Positions 47,281-56,938 of a stretch of 64,000 nt of DNA are shown here, piece after piece (the first letter of the stretch is position 1; every line of letters starts with the position of its first letter). The stretch spans positions 25,444,876-25,508,875 of the forward strand of contig OY987305.1 in NCBI GenBank assembly GCA_963920635.1, given 5' to 3'. This DNA is from Pseudeuparius sepicola. Its lineage: Eukaryota > Arthropoda > Insecta > Coleoptera > Anthribidae. The position numbers and the translations under genes are program-made. The notes under the pieces were generated by a model. That model had not been told where the DNA came from. It did not search any database and saw only the letters and a list, made by a program, of their open reading frames with translations.

Positions 47281-47600
47281 GGAACTTTTCGTAATTTTAG
47301 AACCAGATTAAAGGAACATCAAAGGGCTTTAAACCCACTTTCAAGTTGCTTCTCACATTTTTCTAAACATTTATATGATAATCAGCATGATTTTGGCCCG
47401 AAACGTGATTTTAAAATTTTACACATAGCCAATAGAGGTTATTTTCTTAATAACTTAAGAGTCTTTTGAGATTCTTAGACAAGTAAAATTGAATAATGAA
47501 AACTCGTTAAACTCCCAAATAAATTTTGAATCTTCACCAACTTTCTCTATTTTCTTTGAATTATAATAGCTACCTACCTAACTCTACTGTTGGGGTTTTC
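47281..47600 (+). pseudogene. GIY-YIG endonuclease C-terminal remnant of a Penelope-like element
   Basis: In Penelope-like elements the GIY-YIG nuclease follows the RT and nicks target DNA for insertion. The frame starting at 47281 reads FRTRLKEHQRALNP, then SHFSKHLYDNQHDFGP, then DFKILHIANRGYFLNNL. This is the R..EH and H...-H pattern of the C-terminal half of the domain plus the usual 'IL....G..l..LE' tail. The N-terminal GIY/YIG strands are missing, cut at 47280. A stop falls at the position after LRVF, and the tail EILRQVKLNNENSLNSQINF continues in the next frame, so there is a frameshift near 47468. It is a dead 5'-truncated copy. Confidence 0.7.
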
Positions 47601-47984
47601 TGCACTGTCGTTTTCTGCTTTAAGTTTTTCTGAAATATTGAGGTTGCCTGTAGTTGCTAATTCTCTCCTAAGACTTAGTTTCCACCTTTGCCAATGGGGG
47701 GCGCTGCCAACACCAAAATACGTAGCCATTAAAATTTTTGTATTTTTAAGAATTTTAATCTGTATGTCCCTTGTCTTAGTTTGTCTTACCTTTTAATTTT
47801 AGTTATATAAAGGCTAGTAGTTAGTGCAATGACTATAATAGACTCCAATCTCAGAATTGTACAGCTCTTGATGATATTTGTAAGCAAAATAACGAATTTT
47901 TTACTCATTAAGTGATAAAATTAATTTTAGTCATTTATTAGAAGTGCTGCTGACCTTTTTTAGCTTTATTCTCCATTTATTATA
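47601..47984 (+). other. 3' non-coding part of the Penelope-like element
   Basis: No coding potential. It has TATATAAAGG near 47805, which could be a core promoter, as expected in the terminal repeats of Penelope-like elements, followed about 190 bp later by the hammerhead motif. The inference rests on order and family habit and not on a match. Confidence 0.35.
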
Positions 47985-48035
47985 GCTCTAGCCTGATGAT
48001 GTAACTTTGGGAGTTACGAAACCGGTAGCTTTTTG
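47985..48035 (+). ncRNA. Hammerhead ribozyme motif (Penelope-associated)
   Basis: CTGATGA (47993-47999) is followed by a perfect 6-bp stem II, GTAACT/AGTTAC (48001-48006 and 48012-48017), with loop TTGGG, and then GAAAC (48018-48022). CCGG (48022-48025) could form a minimal self-complementary stem III. TA (48026-48027) is the UH cleavage site, and AGC/GCT (47990-47992 and 48028-48030) starts stem I. These are all the conserved core positions of a hammerhead. Penelope-like elements are known to carry minimal hammerheads that act as dimers through a short stem III, and this one follows a GIY-YIG remnant as expected. Confidence 0.7.
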
Positions 48036-48210
48036 AATTAAAAAGAAATTGTGGGACAGGTCTGTTTCCTTAATTTTCCTTCCTAAAATATGAATAACCC
48101 GCATGGGGTCCCTCTTCAATTCATTCAATTTATTATTAATAAGTTTAAAAATAATATAAAAGGCGTAAGTTCTAATGTAATAACCGCTAAATTACCTACT
48201 TAATTTCAGA
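48036..48210. other. Boundary between Penelope-like tail and Ty3/gypsy remnant
   Basis: No feature can be assigned. No 5' LTR of the following element is recognisable, so that element is probably truncated near 48210. Confidence 0.4.
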
Positions 48211-48720
48211 CAGAATAATAAAGAAGCATTAAATTATGCCATAGAAATTGAAAACTTGGCTGATAAATTACAAAATGCCTACGTTTCAGAAGGTGTCCCG
48301 CTTAATGTTGCAGCGAAATAACGCGATAGAAACGACAGTTAGGTCACTGGGATAAAATGCAAATACCGAAAAAGCTAGGTTGATGGTTGAGGAGCTGTGG
48401 TTGAGGCAGGTACTTTAAATTCAATGCAGGAGGTTATCGCTAAATTTGTTAACACCAATGCCCAACTGCCTCCATCAAATGTTTAATTTCAGTCAAAATA
48501 TAAACTTTCATAACTACAGGGGTAATCGTCGTGGAGGAAGATTTCAAAACAAGGGTTACCACAATAATCAAAACCGGGATTAATTAATAGAGGACTGCAA
48601 AGCAGAGGCAACGGCAGTAGAGGTACACGCGGTTATGTTCCTAGGTATCACAACAATAAATCAATTTTACAGGGGTCAGTCCGTAAGATTTTGTACTACA
48701 TCCGGTGAAAGTCCGGGAAA
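48211..48720 (+). pseudogene. Ty3/gypsy gag remnant
   Basis: Gag forms the particle that packages the element RNA. The stretch starting near 48212 reads NNKEALNYAIEIENLADKLQ, then AYVSEGVPLNVAAK before a stop, then in another frame EAGTLNSMQEVIAKFVN. These resemble the C-terminal capsid region of insect gypsy-group Gags. An Arg/Gly/Asn-rich tail follows (RGNRRGGRFQNKGYHNN), as in gypsy Gags that lack a zinc knuckle. At least two stops and two frameshifts break it. The N-terminal half of Gag is absent. Confidence 0.6.
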
Positions 48721-48759
48721 CAGGGAAACCCCCTAACAGATCCGTTTGGGGGAAAACAT

Positions 48760-49202
48760 GCAATAAAAGTTTACATTTTAAATTTAACACTTTCGAATTT
48801 TGTTATCATTAAGACAGACATCTCAGATTCTGTAAGTACATTTCTATTAGACACAGGAGCGGATATTTCCCTTTTTAAAGAAACACAAATTAGGCCATTC
48901 CATTCACATACAGGGAGTAACAGATAAAAATTGTTGAATCTAAAGGGATAGCTGAAACTACTATTTATGTTAAAAATATTAAATTAAAACACACCTTTCA
49001 TGTTGTGGGTGAGAACTTTCCTGTTCCTGCTGACGGAATTTTAGGCAGAGATTTTTTCATACAATATTACTCCAAAATTGATTATGATGCTTGGACTTTA
49101 ACTATACGACCCAATCATGGAATTAAAGTTGTTGTACCTGTTTACTCAAGCCCAGATGAAAATTCCATTTACATCCCACCTCGATGTGAGGTAGAAAGAT
49201 AA
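48760..49202 (+). pseudogene. Ty3/gypsy aspartic protease remnant
   Basis: This is the retropepsin that processes the polyprotein. The active-site motif LLDTGADISLF is encoded near 48844-48876, and the second hallmark GILGRDFF at about 49035-49058. Around 48915 a frameshift or stop separates the two. The 65-residue frame 49005-49202 covers the second part and ends at a stop after PPRCEVER. Both motifs are intact, but the reading frame is not. Confidence 0.75.
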
Positions 49203-49239
49203 ATTAACTGCTTAAAAGAAATCAACCAGGAATCATGCA

Positions 49240-49503
49240 GTGGTAGTAAATAAAGAATTAAAACCAGGAGTATTCATTGCTAGAACTATAGTTTCGAAAG
49301 AAAATTCATTAGTTAAAATTATAAACACAACTTTCGAAAGTGTTAATTTAAAATTACCTTCTCTTGAAACAATTCCTTTGAGTCAATTTAAAATTTATAA
49401 TATAGAAATTGAAAATAAAAACAGGAAAGCACAGTTGTTAAAACAATTGAACCACGGACATACCCGAATTTGTAAAATCAGATGTTCTTATCCTTTTCAA
49501 TGA
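49240..49503 (+). pseudogene. Ty3/gypsy protease-RT linker
   Basis: An 87-residue frame with KELKPGVFIARTIVSKENSL, the type of linker found between protease and RT in insect gypsy elements ('...pGv.ia.si......v.v.N'). It ends at a stop near 49501. The polyprotein then continues in a different frame. Confidence 0.6.
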
Positions 49504-49509
49504 CTTTTC

Positions 49510-50400
49510 CGATATTTTCGCGTTAAAACCCGACAAAATAACAGTTAATAATTTCTATGAACAAAAATTAAAATTACGAAATAACGAACCGGTTTACACT
49601 AAAAACTATAGAACACCAAAAATGCACAAAGCAGAAATAAATGGACAAGTAGAAAACATGTTAGAAAATAAAAATATTGAACCTTCAATATCTGAATATA
49701 ATAGCCCAGTTTTGTTGGTGCCCAAAAAGTCAACAGGCAACGATCAAAAATCTTGGCGTTTAGTAATTGATTTTAGAAAACTTAATAAGAAATTAATCGC
49801 AGACAAATTCCCACTTCCTCGAATCGATGATACCCTAGATCAATTGGGTCGAGCTAGATGGTTCTCTGTTATCGATTTGATCTCAGGATTTCACCAAATC
49901 CCGTTAGATGAGGAATCACGAGACCTTACTTCATTTAGTGTAGATTCAGGCTCATTTCGTTTCACTTGGTTGCCCTTCGGATTGTCAGTTAGCCCTAACA
50001 GCTTCCAAAGAATGATTTCTTTAGCCTTTGCATAGACATCACTCCAGAAAAAGCATTTTTGTATATGGATGATAATTGTTATTGGTTGCTCCGAAAAACA
50101 TCATTTAAATACCTAATTTAAAATCAGTATTTGAAACTTGCAGAAAATATAATTCAAAAATAAACCCTACTAAATGCAATTTCTTCAGAAAGGAGGTCAC
50201 TTATCTAGGCCATAAAATTACGGACAAAGGAATTTTGCCCGATCGACGATTCAAAATACAATGTTATAAATAATTACCCAACACCCCAAAATGCCAATGA
50301 GGTCAGAAGGTTTACAGCATTTTGCAATTTATATAGACGTTTTATTCCGCAATTTGCAATGGTAGCTAATCCCTCAAATAAATTAATAAGGAAAAATACT
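49510..50400 (+). pseudogene. Ty3/gypsy reverse transcriptase remnant
   Basis: The frame 49622-50035 gives 137 residues with the RT fingers and palm: SPVLLVPKK, WRLVIDFRKLNKK, FPLPRIDDTLDQLG, FSVIDLISGFHQIPLD and FTWLPFGLSVSP. The sense frame is open upstream of that ATG, from about 49510 (ALKPDKITVNN, NEPVYTKNYRTP). The first palm Asp (VID) is present. A TAG at 50033-50035 ends it. The catalytic YMDD box lies beyond (50062-50073), and thumb sequence such as NANEVRRFTAFCNLYRRFI at about 50296-50352 follows with stops and frame changes. All RT motifs are visible but the gene is dead. Confidence 0.85.
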
Positions 50401-50420
50401 AAATTTGTATGGTCAGATGA

Positions 50421-50789
50421 GTGTCAAAATTCTTTTCTTTACCTAAAAAAGGCATTACTTTTTTGCAATTAATTTTGCAATATCCGGATTACTCTAAACA
50501 ATTCATTCTCACCACGGATGCATCAAATGATGGATGTCCAGCTGTTCTTTCACAAGATTTTGATGGCCGTGAACTGCCAATAGCATTTGCATCCAAGAAT
50601 TTTACTAAAGGAGAGGTACACAAACCTACTATTTTAAAAGAACTAAGCGCTATTCACTGGGCAATGAAATATTTTAGGTGTTATTTGTATGGTCAAAAAT
50701 TTTTAGTTAAAACTGATCACAGGCCCTTAGTATTTTTGTTGTCAATGAAGAATCCATCCTCTAAACTTACACGGATGAGATTCGATTAA
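50421..50789 (+). pseudogene. Ty3/gypsy RNase H remnant
   Basis: A 122-residue frame holding the RNase H domain that removes the RNA template. ILTTDASNDGCPAVLSQ carries the first Asp, PTILKELSAIHWAMKYF the Glu and FLVKTDHRPLVFL another Asp. The frame ends at a TAA after LTRMRFD. The normal continuation EEFDFELEYIPAKD is visible just past the stop, so the break is a single nonsense or small shift. The ATG at 50421 is internal to the old polyprotein. Confidence 0.85.
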
Positions 50790-51240
50790 GAAGAATTCGA
50801 TTTTGAGCTTGAATATATTCCAGCAAAAGACACGTTGTTAGTGATGCATTATCTAGAATTAATATCGAAAATTTAAAGCAGATTATAACACATTACATTC
50901 GTTCGTGTTCGTAGTCACAAGATCAATGTCTAAAACATTAAAAACAGAAAACCAAACTACTCAAAACACACAAAATCGAACAGACACGTTACAACCAAGT
51001 CTATGAAGCAATTAATAATTACGAAAATCTAAAAGTACCATTACTGAAATTTATATTAAGCCCTACAAATATTACAATTATATTATAAATAAAAAGAAAT
51101 TGAGCGCTCAAAGTGAGATTGCTATTGTAATATTCCATTCCAATTAAATTAAAAAATTAAATTTGCATGATGATGTATTTAAAAGGTGCAGCATAAATAA
51201 ATTTAAGGAATTGAGGCAAAATCAATTACAACAAGTTGTA
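50790..51240 (+). pseudogene. RNase H to integrase connector, heavily decayed
   Basis: FDFELEYIPAKD at about 50802-50835 is the usual end of gypsy RNase H. After that I see only short recognisable fragments (NIENLKQII near 50865) in AT-rich, stop-laden DNA. This matches the poorly conserved connector region. Confidence 0.5.
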
Positions 51241-52290
51241 ATCGTAAATTAATTACAAACAAAAATGGAAAATTGGACTTCATAAAAAAATTCATTATAA
51301 CCCCATTTTTGGAGGTCATGTAGGTCAAAAACGTCTTTTAAAGAAACTAAAAGCTTATTACCAATGGAAAAATATGTCTCGAGATGTTTCAAATTACACA
51401 TAAAAATGTCATAAATGCCAAATAAATAAAAGGAACAGGGGGCATATTGAACCAATGAGAATAACACCTACACCACAAAAAGCATTCGATATTGTCTGTA
51501 TTGACACAGTGGGTCCTTTTCCAAAAACCATTAAAGGCAATACGTATGCATGCAGTTACATTACAGTGTGATTTAAGTAAATATGTAGTCATAATACCAA
51601 TACGAAACCAAGAAGCTATAACTGTAGCAAAAGCAATTTTTGAGAATTTTGTTCTTATATATGGACCAATGAAAGAGGTCAGAACCGATATGGGTACAGA
51701 ATATAAGAACGAGGTTTTTACAAACTTGTCAAGACTACTCGATGTTGAACACAAAGTATCTACAGCTTATCATAGTCAATCGACAGGGGGGTGTGAGCGT
51801 AATCATCGTGTCTTAAATGAGTTTATTCGCATGTACGTGAACGAAACACATTCCGACTGGGATGCGTGGACTAAATACTTTTCGTTTTGCTACAACACAA
51901 CCCCAAGTACTTATCATAACTACACTCCCTTCGAGTTAATCTTTGCAAAGAAAGCAGATCTTCCAAAATTTCTCAAAGGGTCACGAATAGATCCTCTATA
52001 CAATAATGATGCCTACGAATAGGAATTTCGGTATAGGTTGTAATTTGCACAAAATAGAGCCAGAGAAAACCTTAAAAGGCTAAAGGGGAGCGTAAACTAC
52101 TGTATGATAAGAAATCAAATATTGTTGATTTGCATCCTGGAGATCTTGTCTTGATTTCAAATAAAAATCGACAAAAGTTCGATTCGTGGTTCGAGGTACC
52201 TTTTCCCGTCCTATCACAGGTAGGGTGAAGTGTACGGTGTTAGATAACCATGGTAAGCAATACACAGTGCACAAAAACTATATAAAAAAA
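51241..52290 (+). pseudogene. Ty3/gypsy integrase remnant
   Basis: Integrase inserts the cDNA. The zinc-binding HHCC region is seen as GGHVGQKRLLKKLKAYYQW (about 51315-51370) and CHKCQ (51408-51422). The catalytic core has its first Asp in VCIDTVGPFPKT (codon 51503-51505), then a frameshift near 51545. In the frame 51492-52022 the core shows the second Asp in VRTDMGTEYKNE (51687-51689), YHSQSTGGCERNHRVLNEF with the Glu (51795-51797), and NTTPSTYHNYTPFELIF. All three catalytic residues survive. The C-terminal part (DLVLISNKNRQKFDSW and later HKNYIKKVHSW) follows in shifted frames. No envelope gene is seen. Confidence 0.85.
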
Positions 52291-52497
52291 GTACATTCAT
52301 GGTGATTAATTTAAATTATCTGGTTAGTTATAAGTTATTAAGTAGTTATAAGTTTACGTGAATTTTGTGATATTGTATTTTAATATATCGTATACTTGTA
52401 AAATATAAGCTGCGAGAAAAATTCAAATACTTTGGTAGGTATATTTTGTTTTCCCGGAATGTCACTCACAAGTGGCCATAGTGAGTGCCATTCTTTT

Positions 52498-52508
52498 GGA
52501 AAGGGAGG
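52498..52508 (+). other. Polypurine tract
   Basis: GGAAAGGGAGG immediately precedes TGTAGAGG. A polypurine run directly before a TG-initiated LTR primes plus-strand DNA synthesis in LTR retrotransposons. The position after integrase and before the LTR is as expected. Confidence 0.7.
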
Positions 52509-52690
52509 TGTAGAGGCTTAAGGCAGTGACCCTCTTAAGAGTTATACTTTAATATTTAGGTTGCTTATTCAACAATTATTTATGTTTGCATTACTTGGCA
52601 TTATTGCTATATTGTACAATGTAGAATATTGAACTCAATATACTTACGAATTCCAAGTATTCTTTAATCGGCCCACTTTCAGCCATTACA
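52509..52690 (+). repeat. 3' LTR of the Ty3/gypsy element (start clear, end uncertain)
   Basis: It starts TGTAGAGGCTTAAGGCAGTG straight after the polypurine tract. A CA-ending candidate is CAGCCATTACA near 52690, which would make a short LTR; the real end could lie elsewhere or be deleted. No matching 5' LTR is found upstream, so the copy is 5'-truncated or its 5' LTR is lost. Confidence 0.5.
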
Positions 52691-52985
52691 GTACTAATAT
52701 AAACAAGTTATGACAAATTCAAAACCTATCGAAAAAAGACCTATCGAAAAAGATCCAAAAGGCGAAATTTTGGAAAACTGTAATTTTTTAGCAACCCAAA
52801 AATATTTCATGGGCAAGATTTTTGACCTTTACCCTTATACAAATGGTTGAAAATATTTGTAGAACAAAACCACCCTTTTGCATTTTCTTCGATCGATTAT
52901 CGTCTGTTTTTAGCAAGGATGTTCAAAATTTACGAATTTGTGTTTGAAAAAAATTGCCGATCAAAAGCTTATAGGTACCCTATAG

Positions 52986-53318
52986 TAAAATCGAGCAACT
53001 CTTACGCCTGGCGTAAACAAGACCACGTGAGTTGAAATATTCGCCAGGGCCGCACTGAGGCACGACCTTTATTTAATTTTAGTTTTACAATGGTTTACAT
53101 CAAAATATTTGGGAAATGGTTCAAAACATCGATAAAATGATTTGTGGCACTGTCTAAATAGCTGAAAGCAACAAGGTAAAACCGCGTAACAAAACTTTTG
53201 CGATCGAGTACGTCTCTGTTGCCGACTCGGGTGAAACTTTATAGCCTACCTACCAATCGCAGATCGTCATTGAACACGTGGTTTTGTTTACGCCAGGCGT
53301 ACGGATTGCTCGATTTTA
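52986..53318. mobile_element. MITE with 44-bp inverted termini, 333 bp
   Basis: The left end TAAAATCGAGCAACTCTTAC and right end GTACGGATTGCTCGATTTTA are inverted repeats (about 40 of 44 positions match), including the inner GCCTGGCGTAAACAA/TTGTTTACGCCAGGC. The outer TA on each side could be a TA target duplication, which would suit a Tc1/mariner-like family. It interrupts the degenerate satellite. It has no coding capacity. Confidence 0.8.
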
Positions 53319-54344
53319 GTATAGAAGAGAGCATTTTTTTTAGTCGGATTCCCATAGTATTTGCATTCATCAGCAGGGTAATATCTACTCTCCTGCAAAC
53401 CTTTAAAACAAATTATAACTCCATTGTTCGTGGTTCGGTCCTAACAAAATGCAATTTAGTGGTTGAAAAATTTTGTCATCCGAAAAACTATCCCTAGAGA
53501 GAATTGTTTTTGACCCGATTCTCACAGTTTTCTAAAACGTTCACTAAAACCATTGTTGCGCAATCCGTGGTTGACAAAACTGACAGGGAAAAAAAATACC
53601 CTTTTCTTCGCACAAATATCGTCCAAACAAAGACGTTGAAAATGTATGAATCTACGTTTAATAAAAATTTGTAGGTCAAAAAGTACCCCTAGAGAGTATT
53701 GTTTTTCGATTCTCACAGATTTTGCACCAGCAGGGTAATATCTACTCTAATGCATACCTTTAAAACAAATTATAACTCCATTGTTCTTGGTTCGGTCCTA
53801 ATTGTTTCGAACAAGGGCGTTCAAAATGTATGAACTCATGGTTGAAAAAATTTGTCAGTTGAAAAACTACCCCCAGAGAGAATTGTTTTTAGTTGCATTC
53901 CCATAGTTTCCTGAAACATTAACTAAAATCGGCGCAATCCGTGAAAAAAATTGACAGGTAAAAAATTACGTTTCTTCATCCGTTTTAACAAGGACGTTGA
54001 AAATACGTACGAACATATATTAAACAAAAATTTGCAGGTCAAAAACTACCCTTTTGCACCCTTTTTAAGGGAAAAAATATTGTTTCTTCACGTGATTATC
54101 ACCTGTTTTTAGCAAGCATGTTCAAAATGTACGAATTTGTGTTTAATAAAAATTTGCAGGTCAAAAAGTATCCCTAGAGACTAGAGAGCATTCCCACAGA
54201 TTTTGAAAACGCATTCTGGTTTGACAAATCCGCGGTAAAAATTATATAATAAAAAAGCTTAAACTACCCTTCTGCATTCCTTTAAAAAATACTTTTTCTT
54301 GAAATCGGCAGTAAAGTGTCCCAAAATCGTCATTAAAAGCACAG

Positions 54345-54381
54345 AAATCGTACAATAATGGGCTACATTATTGTACGATTT
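54345..54381. repeat. Perfect 16-bp hairpin
   Basis: AAATCGTACAATAATG and its exact complement are separated by only GGCTA. A short T-run follows. It could be a solo remnant of a foldback element or simply a replication-generated palindrome. Confidence 0.75.
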
Positions 54382-54773
54382 TTTCAATAAGTAGGCCTTG
54401 GCGAGATGTAAACATCAAACGACAGACGCGGAGAAATCGCCCGTCAAAAGTGACCAAATATTCAAAACCCGGCCGATAAAGGCCCAGTTAACTTTTCGTA
54501 CACATTGCGAAATTGTTTCCTATAGAAGCGCAATCCTTCAGTATATATATTTTAGTTAATTTGAATAACAATAGATTTGTTGTGTAGGCTGCACAAGAAG
54601 CAGCAGTTTGGTTTTTCTGTACGAAGACCCCGTACGTCATTATACTTGACCTAGGTAGAGCGATCGTCAAAGTCAAGCAACGCCGCGCGTAGTCGGTTCA
54701 TGGACGGGTGATCCCTTACTATTATTTTCTTGCCTAATAAAACATTTTTTTCCGATTTCAAAAAAAAATATAA

Positions 54774-54896
54774 TATGTACCGCGGCACTGAAGTTCTTTT
54801 TATGACTCATGTGGTTTATTTGCCTCGCCCAGAGGCCTCGGCAACTAAATTCCACACGAGTCATAAAAAGTTGAACTTCAGTGCCTTGGTACATAA
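54774..54896. mobile_element. Short foldback element, 123 bp
   Basis: Arms of about 42 bp: the left starts TATGTACCGCGGCACTGAAG and the right ends CTTCAGTGCCTTGGTACATA, with TTTTTATGACTC(A/G)TGTGG inside. Differences are a few substitutions and one 3-bp indel. The loop contains the imperfect palindrome GCCTCGCCCAGAGGCCTCGGC. It looks like a small MITE. Confidence 0.75.
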
Positions 54897-54964
54897 ATAA
54901 CTATTACATTGTTGTCTCCGTCCTAGCAAAAGCATTTTGAATAACCCCAGAATTAGTAACCGTA

Positions 54965-55010
54965 TATACGTGTTTCATGCTATTTGACAATCATCAGTAT
55001 AGTGTAACGT
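54965..55010 (-). ncRNA. Possible degenerate hammerhead motif
   Basis: On the minus strand CTGATGA is followed 14 bases later by GAAAC, then by the palindrome CGTATATACG, which could form stem III, and then GTTA. Stem II is weak (three pairs at most, one a wobble) and stem I is unclear. It lies within 0.8 kb of a GIY-YIG fragment that is on the other strand. It may be the tail of another Penelope-like copy, or chance. Confidence 0.25.
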
Positions 55011-55489
55011 TAACCAAACCAAAAAAACTACAAATTAACATTGTTTGGGTCCATCAAGGTCTTTTTAGCAAGACAAAATAATGTCAGAGAATTCGTGGAT
55101 AAAAAAATTGTCGGGTACAAACCACCAATCTAGACCCACAGAGAATTGTTCTTGGTCCGATTTTCATAGTTTCCAATCTGTGAAAAAAGTTGACACAGCA
55201 AAACCTACACTTTGCATCCCTTTAAGGAAAACAAGTTCATCGTCGATTTCAACATGAACATTCAAATGACCCAATAGAACTCCCAAGAAATTATAATAAA
55301 AATCTTTCTTATTTTAAGTTTTTGACTTTTCAGGGCGGTTTAATATTTTGAAATACATCTTAATTTCTTTTAATTAGTTTATATTTGAGTTAAAATCCTT
55401 GTGGAATATTATGAGACTATTTTTTTGTTTTTCAGATATGAGCCTAAATTGTTAAATATTTTGAAAACACCTTAATTATTTATTGTAGG

Positions 55490-56333
55490 AAATTTCTTTG
55501 TGGCACAAACAGATCCATTTGATTTTTAACTGGGTTTTTCCCCACCGAACAGATTAAAAGACAACTTTTTCAAGTTGCCTGGAAAACTCAAAAATTCTTA
55601 ACAGTAAATGAACGAAACTTTGAATGTTTAACTCAAAAATAACTTCAACAAATTTGATATTAGAACAGCTAGTTGCTAGTTAAAACGAAAAAATTAATGA
55701 GGTACAACGTTCAAAAATTCCATTAAAAAATTCCTTGTGAATGTAAAAAGTTCTATGTTGGGGAGACTTGTAGGCCACTTAAAGTTCGCTTAAAAGAACA
55801 TAAAAATTATATCAGGCAAAATCAAATTTCGAAGTCAAAAATATGTGAACACTCTTTTAATAACAATCATAGAATTTTGTGGTATAGGTCCAAATCGAAT
55901 TCTCAAAGAAGTAGACGAAAAATTAAGGAATCAGCATTTATTCTAGGAAATACGGACAACTGAATGTTGCTGAATGTTCAGTGGAATTCAGTAAAATATT
56001 ATTGCCAGATATCCACAGAGAAGTTAGTATAGATAATTAGAACACTGGGTGCAATATCAGACAGGTGGCTAGACTATTTGTTTGTGTCATGACATTTTAA
56101 CTTGACATATATTAATCTGTCATTTCAATTTGACGTGACATGATCTTTGAGAAAGGAGGAAGATTTATCCTCTGAAAGTTCAGAAAAACAAATTTGCTGA
56201 AGTTATTTTTTGAGTTAAACGTTCAAAGTTTTGTTCATTTACTGTTAAGAATTTTTGAATTTTCCAGGCAACTTGAAAAAGTTGTATTTTGATCTGTTCG
56301 GTGGTGAAAAACCCAGTGTAAAATCAAATGTAT
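55490..56333 (+). mobile_element. Penelope-like element fragment with inverted termini
   Basis: It interrupts the first 390-bp unit. Inverted repeats of about 140 bp face each other: the left contains CATTTGATTTTTAACTGGG and ends near TAACTTCAACAAATTTG (about 55650), and the right starts CAAATTTGCTGAAGTTATTT (about 56188) and ends AAAATCAAATG. CTTAATTATTTA lies on both sides (about 55476 and 56335) and is a plausible target duplication of about 12 bp. The left end has some 30 extra bases outside the inverted repeat. Complex terminal repeats and a GIY-YIG gene suit a 5'-truncated Penelope-like copy. Confidence 0.6.
55727..56040 (+). pseudogene. GIY-YIG endonuclease of a Penelope-like element, C-terminal part
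   Basis: The frame reads PCECKKFYVGETCRPLKVRL, then KEHKNYIRQ, ICEHSFNNNHRILW and RRKIKESAFILGNTDN. This gives the YVG of the GIY-YIG core, the conserved Arg (RL.EH) and the His-containing segment, with the usual 'R.IKES..I' tail. A TGA at about 55951-55953 ends it. The true end, VEFSKILLPDIHREVSIDN, follows in another frame up to a TAG near 56040, so one frameshift near 55950 broke it. The RT part is missing. It differs in sequence from the remnant at 47281, so two Penelope-like lineages have been active. Confidence 0.7.
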
Positions 56334-56938
56334 CTTAATTATTTATTTAGCTAGGCATCTAAGAACACCTTAGTTCGGAAACTTTGTTCGATAGCTTATG
56401 ACCGTTTTTGCTAAACATTTTTACTAAAAACTTAATAGGTGATAGTGGTGTTCTCAAAAATTATAGTCCAGAAAATGCTAGTATTTCGTTTAAAAATGTG
56501 AAATATTTTTAACAGCTTTTCTGCGAGAACATTTAAGTATATTTTTAAGATTTTTTGCTTTTCAGGGAGGTTTAATATTTTGAAAGACATCTTAATTTAT
56601 TTTAATGATTTTGTGTTGAAGTTAAAATCTTTGTAGAATTTTGTGAGAGTTTTTTTTTGTTTTTCAGACATGAGCCTAAATTGTTAAATATTTTGAAAAC
56701 ATCTTAATTATTTTTTTTTGTAGCTAGGCATCTAATAACCTTCCTGAGAATCACCGTAATTAAAAAACTTCCTTGAGAAATTCAATAGGTTATGACCTGT
56801 TTTGCTAAACATTTTTACTAAAAAACTTAACCGGTGATAGTTGTATTCTAAAAAAATTATAGCCCAGAACAAGTTAATATTTTGTTTAGAATTGTGTAGT
56901 ATTTTTGAAACAGCGTCTAACAACATTCCTGAGAAATA

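Larger units (their letters stand above)
52850..55260 (+). repeat. Degenerate relatives of the 240-bp satellite
   Basis: Blocks related to the satellite recur at irregular spacing: TTTTTAGCAAGGATGTTCAA near 52907, ATAACTCCATTGTTCGTGGT near 53415 and a sister near 53770, GCGCAATCCGTGGTTGA near 53557, and CTACCCTTTTGCACCC near 54046. The order of blocks is kept but identity is low and units have been deleted or rearranged. An added shared block (CCCNAGAGAGAATTGTTTTT) suggests a separate, older branch of the family. Small open frames here are chance. Confidence 0.7.
55310..56938 (+). repeat. ~390-bp tandem repeat, two copies, first one split
   Basis: Blocks of the first unit (TTCAGGGCGGTTTAATATTT near 55332, TGAGCCTAAATTGTTAAATA near 55440) recur near 56562 and 56671. 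The second half, AGCTAGGCATCTAA, occurs near 56344 and 56723, and TTTGCTAAACATTTTTACTA at both. Removing the 55490-56333 insertion leaves two units of about 390 bp. Confidence 0.8.

Noticed and set aside
51389..51754. 121-codon minus-strand frame opposite the integrase
   Set aside because: It lies antisense to the recognisable integrase motifs (VRTDMGTEY and others) and is a shadow.
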